A stretch of 64,000 nt of DNA, taken from Streptomyces sp. HUAS YS2 (GTDB lineage: Bacteria; Actinomycetota; Actinomycetes; Streptomycetales; Streptomycetaceae). The notes under the pieces are model-generated. The model had not been told where the DNA came from. It saw nothing but the letters and a program-made list of their open reading frames with translations, and ran no database searches. Position 1 is the stretch's first letter. Each line of letters begins with the position of its first letter. The stretch covers positions 3,133,001-3,197,000 of the forward strand of contig NZ_CP137573.1 of NCBI RefSeq assembly GCF_033343995.1, given 5' to 3'. The position numbers and the translations under genes were made by a program. Below, in pieces: positions 42,420 to 51,163 of this stretch.

Positions 42420-43705
42420 TTGCCCTCGCCCTTGCGGTACCGCATGCCGTCCGCCTTGGGCATCCGCAGCCGCTGCGCGGAGAGCGACAGCACCAGCAGG
42501 GTGACCACGTACGGCGTGGCGCTGACGAACTCGACCGGGACCGTGGTCGTGCCGAGGTACCAGATCAGGATGCCGACGCCGATGACGATGGCGATCGAGG
42601 AGGTGATCCAGCGCTTCTTGTACGCCTTCCAGGCCGCGATGCCGACGAGCGCCACGAACAGCAGCAGGAGCAGCGCGTGCACGGACTCGCCGCCGCTGCG
42701 CAGCTGGAGCGCGTCGGCGAAGCCGAACAGGCCCGCGCCCATGGCGAGGCCGCCCGGACGCCAGTTGCCGAAGATCATCGCCGCGAGGCCGATGTAGCCG
42801 CGGCCACCGGTCTGGCCCTCGTTGTAGATGTGCGAGGTGACCAGCGACAGGAACGCGCCGCCGAGTCCGGCGAGCCCGCCGGAGACGACCACGGCGATGT
42901 ACTTGTACTTGTAGACGTTGACGCCCAGCGACTCGGCGGCGATCGGGTTCTCGCCGCAGGAGCGCAGCCGCAGACCGAACGCGGTCTTCCAGAGCACGAA
43001 GAACGTGGCGATCAGCAGCACCACGGCGAGGACCGTGACGAGCGAGAGGTTGGTGACCAGGCCGCCGAGGATGCCTGCGACGTCCGAGACCAGGAACCAG
43101 TGGTGCTTCTCGATGTCGGCCAGCCAGTCGGACAGGCCCGGGATCGTGACCGAGGTGATCTCCTCGGACGGCGGGGACTGCTTCGGGCTGCCGCCCTTGG
43201 CCGCCGCCTCACCGGAGTTGAACCACAGCTTGGCGAAGTAGGTCGTGAAACCGACCGCCAGGATGTTGATCGCGATGCCGGAGATGATGTGGTCGACGCC
43301 GAAGGTGACCGTGGCGACCGCGTGCAGCAGACCGCCGATCATGCCGCCCAGGATGCCGGCGAGGATGCCGAGCCAGGGGTCGGTCTGCCAGCCTGCCCAG
43401 GCGCCGAAGAAGGAGCCGAGGATCATCATGCCCTCGAGGCCGATGTTGACCACGCCCGCGCGCTCGGACCACAGACCGCCGAGACCGGCGAGGCCGATCG
43501 GGACGGCGAGCGAGAGCGCGGCGTTGATCTGGCCGGCCGAGGTGAGGTCCTGCGCGCCGGTGATGGCGCGGACGGCGGAGAGGGCGATGAGCCCTCCCGC
43601 CACGATCAGGAGGATCCAGGGGAGCGAGAGGCGGGAGCGGCCGCCCTTGCCGCCGGTCACCTTGGGGGCGGCGGGCGGCGGGGTGGAAGTCGCCGTGGCG
43701 GTCAC
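42416..43705 (-). CDS. Nucleoside ABC transporter permease 2 (NupQ/YufQ-like)
   Basis: 429 residues, GTG at 43705 overlapping the permease 1 stop. About ten hydrophobic helices. The BPD_transp_2 core LSLAVPIGLAGLGGLWSERAGVVNIGLEGMMILGSFFGAWAG, then GENPIAAESLGVNVYKYKYIAVVVSGGLAGLGGAFLSL, is the standard permease signature of BMP-type nucleoside importers. It pairs with the next permease to form the channel. Confidence 0.93.
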   Translation of the reverse strand: MTATATSTPPPAAPKVTGGKGGRSRLSLPWILLIVAGGLIALSAVRAITGAQDLTSAGQINAALSLAVPIGLAGLGGLWSERAGVVNIGLEGMMILGSFFGAWAGWQTDPWLGILAGILGGMIGGLLHAVATVTFGVDHIISGIAINILAVGFTTYFAKLWFNSGEAAAKGGSPKQSPPSEEITSVTIPGLSDWLADIEKHHWFLVSDVAGILGGLVTNLSLVTVLAVVLLIATFFVLWKTAFGLRLRSCGENPIAAESLGVNVYKYKYIAVVVSGGLAGLGGAFLSLVTSHIYNEGQTGGRGYIGLAAMIFGNWRPGGLAMGAGLFGFADALQLRSGGESVHALLLLLFVALVGIAAWKAYKKRWITSSIAIVIGVGILIWYLGTTTVPVEFVSATPYVVTLLVLSLSAQRLRMPKADGMRYRKGEGK

Positions 43706-44814
43706 GCCGACACCTCCGTCGTGTCGTGGGAACGGGCCTGGGCCGCGAGCTTCTCGCCGACCTGGCGCTGCTGGCGCTTGATGCCGTAACGGCGGACGAC
43801 CTCGTAGGCGATGACGACGCACAGGACGATGACGCCCTGCATGACGCCGACGATCTCGCGGTCGTAGTCCTCGAACTCCAGCTGCTGGCCGCCGCGCTCC
43901 AGGAACGCCCAGAGGATCGCGGCGAGCGCGATGCCGATCGGGTGGTTGCGGCCGAGCAGGGCGATGGCGATGCCGGTGAAACCGATGCCGACGGGGAAGT
44001 CGCCGCCGAACTCGTACGAGTCGTTGAGCAGCGTCGGCATACCGATCAGACCGGCCATGGCGCCGGAGATCAGCATGGAGGTGACGACCATCTTCTTGAC
44101 GTCGACACCGCTGGCCGCGGCGGCGGTGTCGGACTGGCCGACGGTGCGCAGGTCGAAGCCGAAGCGGGTGCGGGAGAGCGTGAACCAGTACGCGACGCCC
44201 GCGAGGACCGCGACCACGACGAAGCCGTAGATCGGGGTCGGGGTGGTCGGGAACTCGAAGAAGTGCGAGGACTCCGGCAGCGGCGTGGTGGCGACCTTGG
44301 TGCCGGCCGGGTCCAGGTGACCGAGGCGGCCGGGCTGGAGCAGGTAGCCGATGATCGCGGTCGCGATGAAGTTCAGCATGATCGTCGAGACGACCTCGCT
44401 GACGCCACGGGTGGTCTTGAGGACACCGGCGATGCCCGCCCACATGGCGCCGACGATCATCGCGGTGATGATGATCAGCGGGATCTGGACGATGCCCGGC
44501 AGGGTCAGCGCGCCACCGACGGCGGCGGCGAAGAAGGCCGCGAGCCGGTACTGGCCGTCCACACCGATGTTGAACAGGTTCATGCGGAAGCCGATGGCCA
44601 CCGCGATGCCCGCCAGGTAGTACGTCGTCGCCTTGTTGATGATGTAGACCTGGCTGTCCGACTTGATGCCGTAGTCGAACATGATCCCGAAGGCGCTGAA
44701 CGGCTCCTTGCCGGTGGCGCCGAGCACCAGGGCGGTGATCAGGAAGGCGGCGACGATCGCGAGCACGGGGGCCGCGATCCCCAGGAGCAGCCGCTCCTTG
44801 TCGATCTTCTTCAT
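43702..44814 (-). CDS. Nucleoside ABC transporter permease 1 (NupP/YufP-like)
   Basis: 370 residues with about nine helices. It has YYLAGIAVAIGFRMNLFNIGVDGQYRLAAFFAA, the family EAA-like loop SDTAAAASGVDVKKMVV, and GIGFTGIAIALLGRNHPIGIALAAILWAFL. ATGA overlaps with the ATPase upstream and a GTGA overlap with permease 2 show strict operon coupling. Confidence 0.93.
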   Translation of the reverse strand: MKKIDKERLLLGIAAPVLAIVAAFLITALVLGATGKEPFSAFGIMFDYGIKSDSQVYIINKATTYYLAGIAVAIGFRMNLFNIGVDGQYRLAAFFAAAVGGALTLPGIVQIPLIIITAMIVGAMWAGIAGVLKTTRGVSEVVSTIMLNFIATAIIGYLLQPGRLGHLDPAGTKVATTPLPESSHFFEFPTTPTPIYGFVVVAVLAGVAYWFTLSRTRFGFDLRTVGQSDTAAAASGVDVKKMVVTSMLISGAMAGLIGMPTLLNDSYEFGGDFPVGIGFTGIAIALLGRNHPIGIALAAILWAFLERGGQQLEFEDYDREIVGVMQGVIVLCVVIAYEVVRRYGIKRQQRQVGEKLAAQARSHDTTEVSA

Positions 44815-46403
44815 CGGGCCTCGTCCTCCGGGCCGTCGGTGCCCTCAGGGCTCTCATCGTGCGCAAGGTGACCGGCGGCGGCGCCGGTCATGGCCGAGCC
44901 GAGCTCCTCCGGGGTGATGGTCGCCGGGTCGGCGTCCGCGACCAGCCGGCCGCGGTACATCACCCGCAGGGTGTCGGACAGGCCGATCAGCTCGTCCAGG
45001 TCGGCGGAGATCAGCAGCACCGCCAGGCCCTCGCGGCGGGCGGCGCGGATCTGGTCCCAGATCTGCGCCTGCGCGCCGACGTCCACGCCCCGGGTGGGGT
45101 GGGCGGCGATCAGCAGCTTGGGGTCGTGGCTCATCTCGCGGCCGACGATCAGCTTCTGCTGGTTGCCGCCGGAGAGGGAGGCCGCGGTGACCTCGATGCC
45201 GGGGGTGCGGACGTCGTACTCGCGGACGATCCGCTCGGTGTCCTTGCGGGCGGCCTTCAGGTCGAGGATCGCGCCCTTGGAGTTCGGCTTCTCGGTGACG
45301 TGACCGAGGATGCGGTTCTCCCAGAGGGGGGCTTCCAGGAGCAGACCGTGCCGGTGGCGGTCCTCGGGGATGCAGCCGATGCCGTCCTCGCGCCGCTTGC
45401 GGGTCGGCGCGGCGGAGATGTCGGCGCCGTCCAGGGTCACCACACCGCCGTCGGCGGTGCGCATGCCCATGATCGTGTCGACGAGCTCGGACTGGCCGTT
45501 GCCCTCGACGCCGGCGATGCCGAGGACCTCGCCCTTGTGGATGGTCAGGCTGATGCCGTCGAGGACCGCGCGGACCACGCCGTCGGGGTCGACGGCGCTC
45601 AGCGACAGGTCCTGGACCGTCAGCATCGCCACGTCGGTGACGGTCGACTCGCGGGTCTCCGGGGAGGGCAGCTCGGCGCCGACCATCAGCTCGGCGAGCT
45701 GCTTGGTGGTGGTGTGCTTCGGGTCGGCGGTGCCGACCGTGGTGCCGCGCCGGATGACGGTGATCTCGTCGGCGACCGACAGGACCTCGCCCAGCTTGTG
45801 CGAGATGAAGATGACCGTCAGGCCCTCGGCCTTGAGCTCGCGCAGGTTGTCGAAGAGCGCGTCGACCTCCTGCGGGACGAGCACGGCGGTCGGCTCGTCG
45901 AGGATCAGGGTGCGGGCGCCGCGGTAGAGGACCTTGAGGATCTCCACGCGCTGGCGGTCGGCCACGCCGAGGTCCTCCATGAGGACGTTCGGGCGGATGC
46001 CGAGGCCGTACGCGTCGGAGATCTCCTTGATCTTCGCGCGGGCCTTGTCACCGATGCCGTACAGCTTCTCGGAGCCGAGGACGACGTTCTCGAGGACGGT
46101 GAGGTTGTCCGCGAGCATGAAGTGCTGGTGCACCATGCCGACACCGCGGGCGATGGCGTCTCCGGGGTTGTTGAACGTCACCAGCTCGCCGTCGACCGTG
46201 ATGGTGCCCTCGTCCGGCTTCTGCATGCCGTAGAGGATCTTCATCAGGGTCGACTTGCCCGCGCCGTTCTCGCCCACGAGGGCGTGCACGGTGCCGCGGC
46301 GCACGGTGATGTCGATGTCGTGGTTGGCCACGACGCCGGGGAAACGCTTGGTGATGCCGCGGAGTTCTACGGCGTTCGGACTACTGGGGCTGGAGGCTTT
46401 GAT
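44811..46403 (-). CDS. Nucleoside ABC transporter ATP-binding protein (two-domain)
   Basis: 530 residues if read from 46403. Two ABC domains: Walker A GENGAGKSTLM, Walker B ILDEPTAVL in domain 1; the degenerate second domain has GVEGNGQSELV, signature LSGGNQQKLIVGREM and LLIAAHPTRGVD, as in rbsA/YufO importers. The conserved first strand ELRGITKRFPGV, with the A-loop Phe, lies upstream of the first standard start (GTG at 46331), and the frame runs back only to a TAG at 46412-46410. The only start-like codon with a good AGGAG is ATC at 46403-46401. So either ATC initiation or a sequencing/frame error is implied. Annotation from 46331 would lose 24 residues. Confidence 0.9.
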   Translation of the reverse strand: MKASSPSSPNAVELRGITKRFPGVVANHDIDITVRRGTVHALVGENGAGKSTLMKILYGMQKPDEGTITVDGELVTFNNPGDAIARGVGMVHQHFMLADNLTVLENVVLGSEKLYGIGDKARAKIKEISDAYGLGIRPNVLMEDLGVADRQRVEILKVLYRGARTLILDEPTAVLVPQEVDALFDNLRELKAEGLTVIFISHKLGEVLSVADEITVIRRGTTVGTADPKHTTTKQLAELMVGAELPSPETRESTVTDVAMLTVQDLSLSAVDPDGVVRAVLDGISLTIHKGEVLGIAGVEGNGQSELVDTIMGMRTADGGVVTLDGADISAAPTRKRREDGIGCIPEDRHRHGLLLEAPLWENRILGHVTEKPNSKGAILDLKAARKDTERIVREYDVRTPGIEVTAASLSGGNQQKLIVGREMSHDPKLLIAAHPTRGVDVGAQAQIWDQIRAARREGLAVLLISADLDELIGLSDTLRVMYRGRLVADADPATITPEELGSAMTGAAAGHLAHDESPEGTDGPEDEAR

Positions 46404-46488
46404 GACGCACTCTCCTAGGCAGGGAGCGTGAGGAGGACGAGACGGGGACGCAGGCGCTGTCGGTGGCGAAAATTACCCTGTGGGACGG

Positions 46489-46506
46489 ACGCTACGCGCG
46501 TAGCGT
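46489..46506. promoter_or_regulatory. Nucleoside-regulon operator upstream of the ABC operon
   Basis: The longest copy: an 18-bp perfect palindrome ACGCTACGCGCGTAGCGT containing the shared 12-mer (46492-46503). It is 85 nt upstream of the ABC ATPase start, with a -10-like TAATTT (46470-46475, minus strand) between. Confidence 0.78.
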
Positions 46507-46546
46507 TCGGAAAATCGTTCAACTGCCCACGGGCGGACGCGAGAAG

Positions 46547-46587
46547 GGGGGCCCGGAGTGTCGGCCGAAGCCGCTCTCCGGGCCCCC
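46547..46587 (-). terminator. Hairpin terminator after the BMP lipoprotein gene
   Basis: 12-bp perfect stem (46547-46558 with 46576-46587) directly after the stop at 46600. It would reduce read-through into the ATPase operon. Confidence 0.8.
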
Positions 46588-46599
46588 GTCACACGGATG

Positions 46600-47637
46600 T
46601 CAGAGGGTCGTCTTGACCTTGATCTGACCGTCGATGATCTTCTGCTTGGCCGCGTCGAGCTGGGCCTGGATGTCCTTGAGGTGGTCACCCGTGGTGGTCA
46701 GCGAGACACCGTTCTCGGCGAGCGAGTAGACGTGCGTGCCGGTCATCGGCTTGCCGTCCTTGACGGAGTCGATCAGCTCGAAGACACCGGTGTCGACGTT
46801 CTTGACCATCGAGGTCATGATCGAGCCGGCGTACTTCGACAGGGCCGGGTCCTTGGCCTGGTCCGAGTCGACGCCGATCGCCCAGGTGCCCGGCTTCGCG
46901 GCGACGGCCTCGATGGCGCCGGCGCCGGAGCCGCCCGCGGCGGCGTAGATGACGTCGATGCCCTTGTCGAGCATGCCCTTGGCGGCGGCCTTGCCCTTGT
47001 CCGGGGCACCGAAGCCGGAGAAGTCCGTACCGGTGGACAGGTACTGGATCGTGACCGTGTCGTTCGGCTTGGTGTCCTTGACGCCCTGCTGGAAGCCGGC
47101 GGCGAACTTCTTGATCAGCGGGGTGTCGACACCGCCGATGAAGCCGATCTTGCCGTCCTTGGACTTCAGTGCGGCCGCGACACCGGCGAGGTACGAGCCC
47201 TGCTCCTCGGTGAAGACGATCGAGTCGACGTTCTTGTTCTCGGAGACCGAGTCCACGAGACCGAAGGTGGTCTTCGGGTACTTCGCGGAGACCTTGTCGA
47301 TCGCGTCCTTGTACGCGAAGCCGACACCGATGACGGGGTTGAAGCCGCCCTCGGCCAGGGAGGCGAGGCGCTGCTCACGGTCGGCCGGGGTCTCACCGTT
47401 CTTGGCGGTGAGCTCCTTGGTCTCGACGCCGAGGTCGGCCTTGGCCTTGTCGAGACCGCGCGCGGCGGAGTCGTTGAAGGAGTTGTCGCCACGGCCGCCG
47501 ACGTCATAGGCCATGCCGACCTTGATGGTGCCATCGGAGCCGGAGTCCCCGTTGGAGGACTCGCCGCACGCGGTGGCGGTGATTGCGAGAGCCGCGGTGA
47601 CAGCACACGCGGCGGTGATCTTGGATACCCGGCGCAC
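46600..47637 (-). CDS. BMP-family nucleoside-binding lipoprotein
   Basis: 345 residues from GTG at 47637 with GAAGGGA at good spacing. Signal peptide ends in the lipobox TATAC (Cys24). The periplasmic-type domain has IKVGMAYDVGGRGDNSFNDSAARG, VIGVGFAYKDAIDKVSAKYP, IGFIGGVDTPLIKKFAAGFQQGV and IGVDSDQ, all BMP (PnrA/BmpA) signatures. It binds nucleosides outside the membrane and delivers them to the ABC importer encoded downstream. It is separately transcribed, which gives excess binding protein over channel. Confidence 0.94.
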   Translation of the reverse strand: MRRVSKITAACAVTAALAITATACGESSNGDSGSDGTIKVGMAYDVGGRGDNSFNDSAARGLDKAKADLGVETKELTAKNGETPADREQRLASLAEGGFNPVIGVGFAYKDAIDKVSAKYPKTTFGLVDSVSENKNVDSIVFTEEQGSYLAGVAAALKSKDGKIGFIGGVDTPLIKKFAAGFQQGVKDTKPNDTVTIQYLSTGTDFSGFGAPDKGKAAAKGMLDKGIDVIYAAAGGSGAGAIEAVAAKPGTWAIGVDSDQAKDPALSKYAGSIMTSMVKNVDTGVFELIDSVKDGKPMTGTHVYSLAENGVSLTTTGDHLKDIQAQLDAAKQKIIDGQIKVKTTL

Positions 47638-47698
47638 GACGAGGTCCCTTCAAGACTGACCGAAAGCGCCTCTTCCGGCGCTGGTTTCGCCGCGATCG

Positions 47699-47710
47699 TA
47701 ACGCGCGTAG
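47699..47710. promoter_or_regulatory. Nucleoside-regulon operator upstream of the BMP gene
   Basis: TAACGCGCGTAG, matching the last ten bases of the shared palindrome, 62 nt upstream of the start. On the minus strand it lies against TACGAT, a plausible -10 (47694-47699). Confidence 0.6.
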
Positions 47711-47849
47711 ATGTCAGTTAAAGACGCGTTCATGAGTCGTTATCGGATCGACGCGAACAAGCCACGACGTCAATCAGCGCAGAGGCGGTTTGACCACACC
47801 GTGACACAGGTCCGGCGCGTCCGCCACGCGGAACACGCCGGAGAGGCGA

Positions 47850-49067
47850 TCAGCGGGCCGCGTCGAGGAGCGCGGTCGCCGTGAACAGCTCGACGCCGAC
47901 CTCGATGGCCCGCTCGTCGGCGTCGAAGTCGCCGCAGTGCAGATCCCTGCGTGTCGTGTCCCCCGGGGTGCGCACGCCGAGCCGGGCCATCGCGCCGGGA
48001 ACGTGCTCCAGGTACCAGGAGAAGTCCTCGCCGCCGAGGCTCTGCTCGGTGTCCTCGATCGCATACGGTCCGCGGCGCGCGGCCATGGCGTCCCGGAGCA
48101 GCTCGGTGATCACCGGGTCGTTGACGACCGGCGGGACGCCCCGGATGTAGTTGATCGTCGACTTGGCCCGGTGCAGCGTCGCGATCTCGTCGACGGCGGC
48201 GTGCACCAGGTCGGGCGCGTCGCGCCAGCCCGGCAGGTCCAGGCAGCGGACGGTGCCGGACAGCTCGGCGTGCTGCGGGATGACGTTGCAGGCGTGCCCG
48301 GCCTCGATCCGGCCCCAGGTCACCGCGAGCCCGGAGCGGGCGTCGACGCGGCGGGAGAGCAGCGCCGGGACCTCGGTGGCGACCTTCGCGGCGGCCGTGA
48401 CCAGGTCCGTGGTCAGGTGCGGGCGGGCGGTGTGGCCGCCGGCGCCGTCCAGGGTGATCTCCAGCCGGTCGCAGGCGGAGGTGATGGGCCCGGGCCGCAG
48501 CCCGATCCGGCCGGCGTCCACCCGGGGGTCGCAGTGCACGGCGACGATCCGGCCGACGCCCTCCAGGACGCCTGACTCGATGGCGTCGGGCGCGCCGCCG
48601 GGCAGCACCTCCTCGGCGGGCTGGAAGATCAGCCGGACCGGGGCGGGCAGCAGCCCCTGCCGGTCCAGGTCCGCCAGGACCAGTCCGGCGCCGAGGACGG
48701 CGGTGGTGTGGACGTCGTGGCCGCAGGCGTGCGCCATGTCGGGCACGGTCGAGCGGTACGGGACGTCGGTCTTGACGTCCGGGATCGGCAGCGCGTCGAT
48801 GTCGGCGCGGATCGCCAGCATGGGCTTCGCCCCGGCCCAGGAGCCGATGTCACACATCAGCCCGGTCCCCGTGGCCAGCACCTTCGGCCGCAGGCCGGCC
48901 GCCTCCAGGCGGGCCTTGAGCCGGGCGGTGGTACGGAACTCCTGGTTGCCGAGCTCGGGGTGCATGTGCAAGTCCCTGCGGAACGCGATCAGTTCGTTGC
49001 GCAGGGCTTCGGGCAGGCGGCCGGGCAGGACGACGGAGTCGGTCTCACGGGACTTCAACTGGTTCAC
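47850..49067 (-). CDS. M20-family amidohydrolase (hippurate hydrolase-like)
   Basis: 405 residues from GTG at 49067. The binuclear-metal motifs of the amidohydrolase/IAA-amino acid hydrolase group are present: DLHMHPELGNQE, AIRADIDALP, HACGHDVHTT and QPAEE, with GGHTARPH in the lid domain. It hydrolyses N-acyl amino acids or related amides in the cytoplasm. It is a single gene between the transporter and wall polymer loci with no obvious functional link. Confidence 0.92.
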   Translation of the reverse strand: MNQLKSRETDSVVLPGRLPEALRNELIAFRRDLHMHPELGNQEFRTTARLKARLEAAGLRPKVLATGTGLMCDIGSWAGAKPMLAIRADIDALPIPDVKTDVPYRSTVPDMAHACGHDVHTTAVLGAGLVLADLDRQGLLPAPVRLIFQPAEEVLPGGAPDAIESGVLEGVGRIVAVHCDPRVDAGRIGLRPGPITSACDRLEITLDGAGGHTARPHLTTDLVTAAAKVATEVPALLSRRVDARSGLAVTWGRIEAGHACNVIPQHAELSGTVRCLDLPGWRDAPDLVHAAVDEIATLHRAKSTINYIRGVPPVVNDPVITELLRDAMAARRGPYAIEDTEQSLGGEDFSWYLEHVPGAMARLGVRTPGDTTRRDLHCGDFDADERAIEVGVELFTATALLDAAR

Positions 49068-49183
49068 CTTTTGAAGGGTAGGCCCCCTGGAAGATCAACT
49101 GCCCGTCGATCAACAAAAGTTCAGCCCGTTAGGGGAAGAAAGCCGATTCCCGAAGGCATGGGAGCCACCCCATGTGGGTATCC

Positions 49184-50254
49184 TCAGCCGAATTCGAGCC
49201 GTTCGATCACGGTCGGTGCCGTGCCCGTCACTCCGGACAGGAAGCCCTGGGCCCGCGGCGACGCGTTCTCCCGCAGCCACTCCGGCGCCACCTCGCAGAC
49301 CGCGATCCGCACCCCGGTCCCCTCGAGCACCGCCGGCAGCGTATGCACCACCGTGGACGGGAAGCTCACCACCGTCCGCCCGATCGGACCGCGCCGCGCG
49401 ATCACTTCCAGCGGCAGGTCGGGCCGGACGATCTCCATCCCGGTCTCGACGGCGATCCGGTGCAGCTTCTCGGCGCTCTCCCGGCGGTGCGCGAAGTACC
49501 GGGTCGCGCCGTGCGCCGCGGACAGGCTGCCGACGGCCTGGGCGTACCGGTCCGGGTCGACCACGCCCGTCTCCACCAGCGAGGTCCCGACCAGGTCGGC
49601 CCCGCCGGTCCGCCGGGGCGGACCGAACCGGGCCCGGGTCCAGGCGAACCGGTTGCGGGTGACCGTGGTGCCCGGCGGCGGGTCCACCGGCAGCGCGCTG
49701 AAGATCTCCACCGTGCGCCGGTCGGTGGGCGCCAGCCGGTGCCGGGCCAGCGCGGAGACCGGGGCGAGCGCGAGTTCGCGCGGGCCCCGGCTGCCGCGCC
49801 GGTGCCAGCGCACCAGCCGTTCGCCGCGGGTCAGCTGGGCGGCGAACTCCATCGTCGCGGTGCCGTCGTCGACCACCGTGAGCCGGTCGGCGCGCACCAG
49901 GGTGAGCAGCAGCTGGACGTAGCGGGAGAACGGGTCGCCTATGACGATCCGGTCCGCCCGGTTCAGTTCCGGGGCGAGCCCGGCGAGTGTGCGCAGCACC
50001 GCCCCGGCGCCGCCGCGGGCCTCCTGCCAGCGGACCGCGACGCCCTCGTCGCGGGCCAGCTGCGCCATCCGGCGGAGCTGGCCGCGCGACATCGGGTCGA
50101 CCGGCGGCAGGACGACGATCGTGAGATCGCCTCCGCCGAAGCCCTGCGGGGCCTCGGAGCCGCGCTGCGCGGGAACGGGCGTACGGACGTACGCCCACTC
50201 CAGGACGTTCAGGAGCTGGACCGGGCTCTCGACGAACGCCAGCTGCCCGGTCAT
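49184..50254 (-). CDS. Polysialyltransferase-like glycosyltransferase (nonulosonate polymer)
   Basis: 356 residues, ATGA overlap with the NeuB-like gene. N-terminal segment FVESPVQLLNVLEWAYV and IGDPFSRYVQLLLTLV resemble the first domain of bacterial sialyl/polysialyltransferases (GT52/GT38-like), with DDGTATMEF after it. The C-terminal half has SFPSTVVHTLP, the S/T-x-H pattern of the CMP-binding region. It should transfer an activated nonulosonate made by the two genes upstream. I rely on fold pattern and context; exact class uncertain. Confidence 0.72.
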   Translation of the reverse strand: MTGQLAFVESPVQLLNVLEWAYVRTPVPAQRGSEAPQGFGGGDLTIVVLPPVDPMSRGQLRRMAQLARDEGVAVRWQEARGGAGAVLRTLAGLAPELNRADRIVIGDPFSRYVQLLLTLVRADRLTVVDDGTATMEFAAQLTRGERLVRWHRRGSRGPRELALAPVSALARHRLAPTDRRTVEIFSALPVDPPPGTTVTRNRFAWTRARFGPPRRTGGADLVGTSLVETGVVDPDRYAQAVGSLSAAHGATRYFAHRRESAEKLHRIAVETGMEIVRPDLPLEVIARRGPIGRTVVSFPSTVVHTLPAVLEGTGVRIAVCEVAPEWLRENASPRAQGFLSGVTGTAPTVIERLEFG

Positions 50255-51150
50255 GCGGCGACGAGCCCCTGGACCCGGCGGAGCTTCTTCATCGGGCCGA
50301 GCTCGGACTCGTACACCTTCTTGATCCCGTCGCCGAGGGCGGTCTCGATGGTGCGGATGTCGCGGACGAGACGCTGCAGGCCCTGCGGCTCGACGGAGGC
50401 GGCCTGGTCGGAGCCCCACATCGCGCGGTCGAGGGTGATGTGGCGCTCGACGAACGCGGCGCCGAGGGCGACCGCGGCGAGCGTGGTCTGCAGGCCCGTC
50501 TCGTGGCCGGAGTAGCCGATCGGGACGTTCGGGAACTCCTGCTGCAGCGTGTTGATCACGCGCAGGTTGAGCTCCTCGGCCTTGGCCGGGTAGGTCGAGG
50601 TGGCGTGGCAGAGCAGGATGTTCGCGCTGCCGAGGACCTCGACGGCGTGCCGGATCTGGGCCGGGGTCGACATGCCGGTGGAGAGGATGACGGTCTTGCC
50701 GGTGGCGCGCAGGGCGCGCAGCAGCTCGTCGTCGGTGAGGGAGGCGGAGGCCACCTTGTGCGCGGGGACGTCGAACTTCTCCAGGAAGGCGACGGCCTCG
50801 GTGTCCCAGGGGGAGGCGAACCAGTCGATGCCGCGCTTCCTGCAGTGCTCGTCGATGGCGCGGTACTCGTCCTCGCCGAACTCGACGCGGTGGCGGTAGT
50901 CGATGTAGGTCATCCGGCCCCAGGGGGTGTCGCGCTCGATGTCCCACTGGTCGCGCGGGGTGCAGATCTCCGGGGTCCGCTTCTGGAACTTCACGGCGTC
51001 GCAGCCGGCCTCGGCGGCCACGTCGATCAGCGCGAAGGCGTTGTTCAGGTCGCCGTTGTGGTTGATGCCGATCTCGCCGGTGACGTAGACGGACTGGCCG
51101 GGGCCGGCGGTCTTGCCGCCGAGGGTGCGCAGACGGGTGTCGATGCTCAT
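50251..51150 (-). CDS. NeuB-type nonulosonate synthase (SAF domain absent)
   Basis: 299 residues. It condenses phosphoenolpyruvate with a hexose/hexosamine to a nine-carbon acid (sialate or Kdn). Motifs: GEIGINHNGD, AVKFQKRTPE, YRHRVEF, GIDWFASPWD, VASASLTDDELL, LSTGMS, CHATSTYPAK, IGYSGHETG and the metal loop ERHITLDRAMWGSDQAASVEP. Typical NeuB has a C-terminal antifreeze-like (SAF) domain of about 65 residues, missing here. In S. coelicolor the equivalent gene belongs to a set linked to teichulosonic acid, a Kdn-containing wall polymer, so Kdn is the likely product. Confidence 0.9.
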   Translation of the reverse strand: MSIDTRLRTLGGKTAGPGQSVYVTGEIGINHNGDLNNAFALIDVAAEAGCDAVKFQKRTPEICTPRDQWDIERDTPWGRMTYIDYRHRVEFGEDEYRAIDEHCRKRGIDWFASPWDTEAVAFLEKFDVPAHKVASASLTDDELLRALRATGKTVILSTGMSTPAQIRHAVEVLGSANILLCHATSTYPAKAEELNLRVINTLQQEFPNVPIGYSGHETGLQTTLAAVALGAAFVERHITLDRAMWGSDQAASVEPQGLQRLVRDIRTIETALGDGIKKVYESELGPMKKLRRVQGLVAA

Positions 51151-51163
51151 GGCGTGCGGTTCC

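Noticed and set aside
44859-46418. 519-codon rightward frame over the ABC ATPase
   Set aside because: It is antisense to a well-conserved ATPase and has no recognisable domain.
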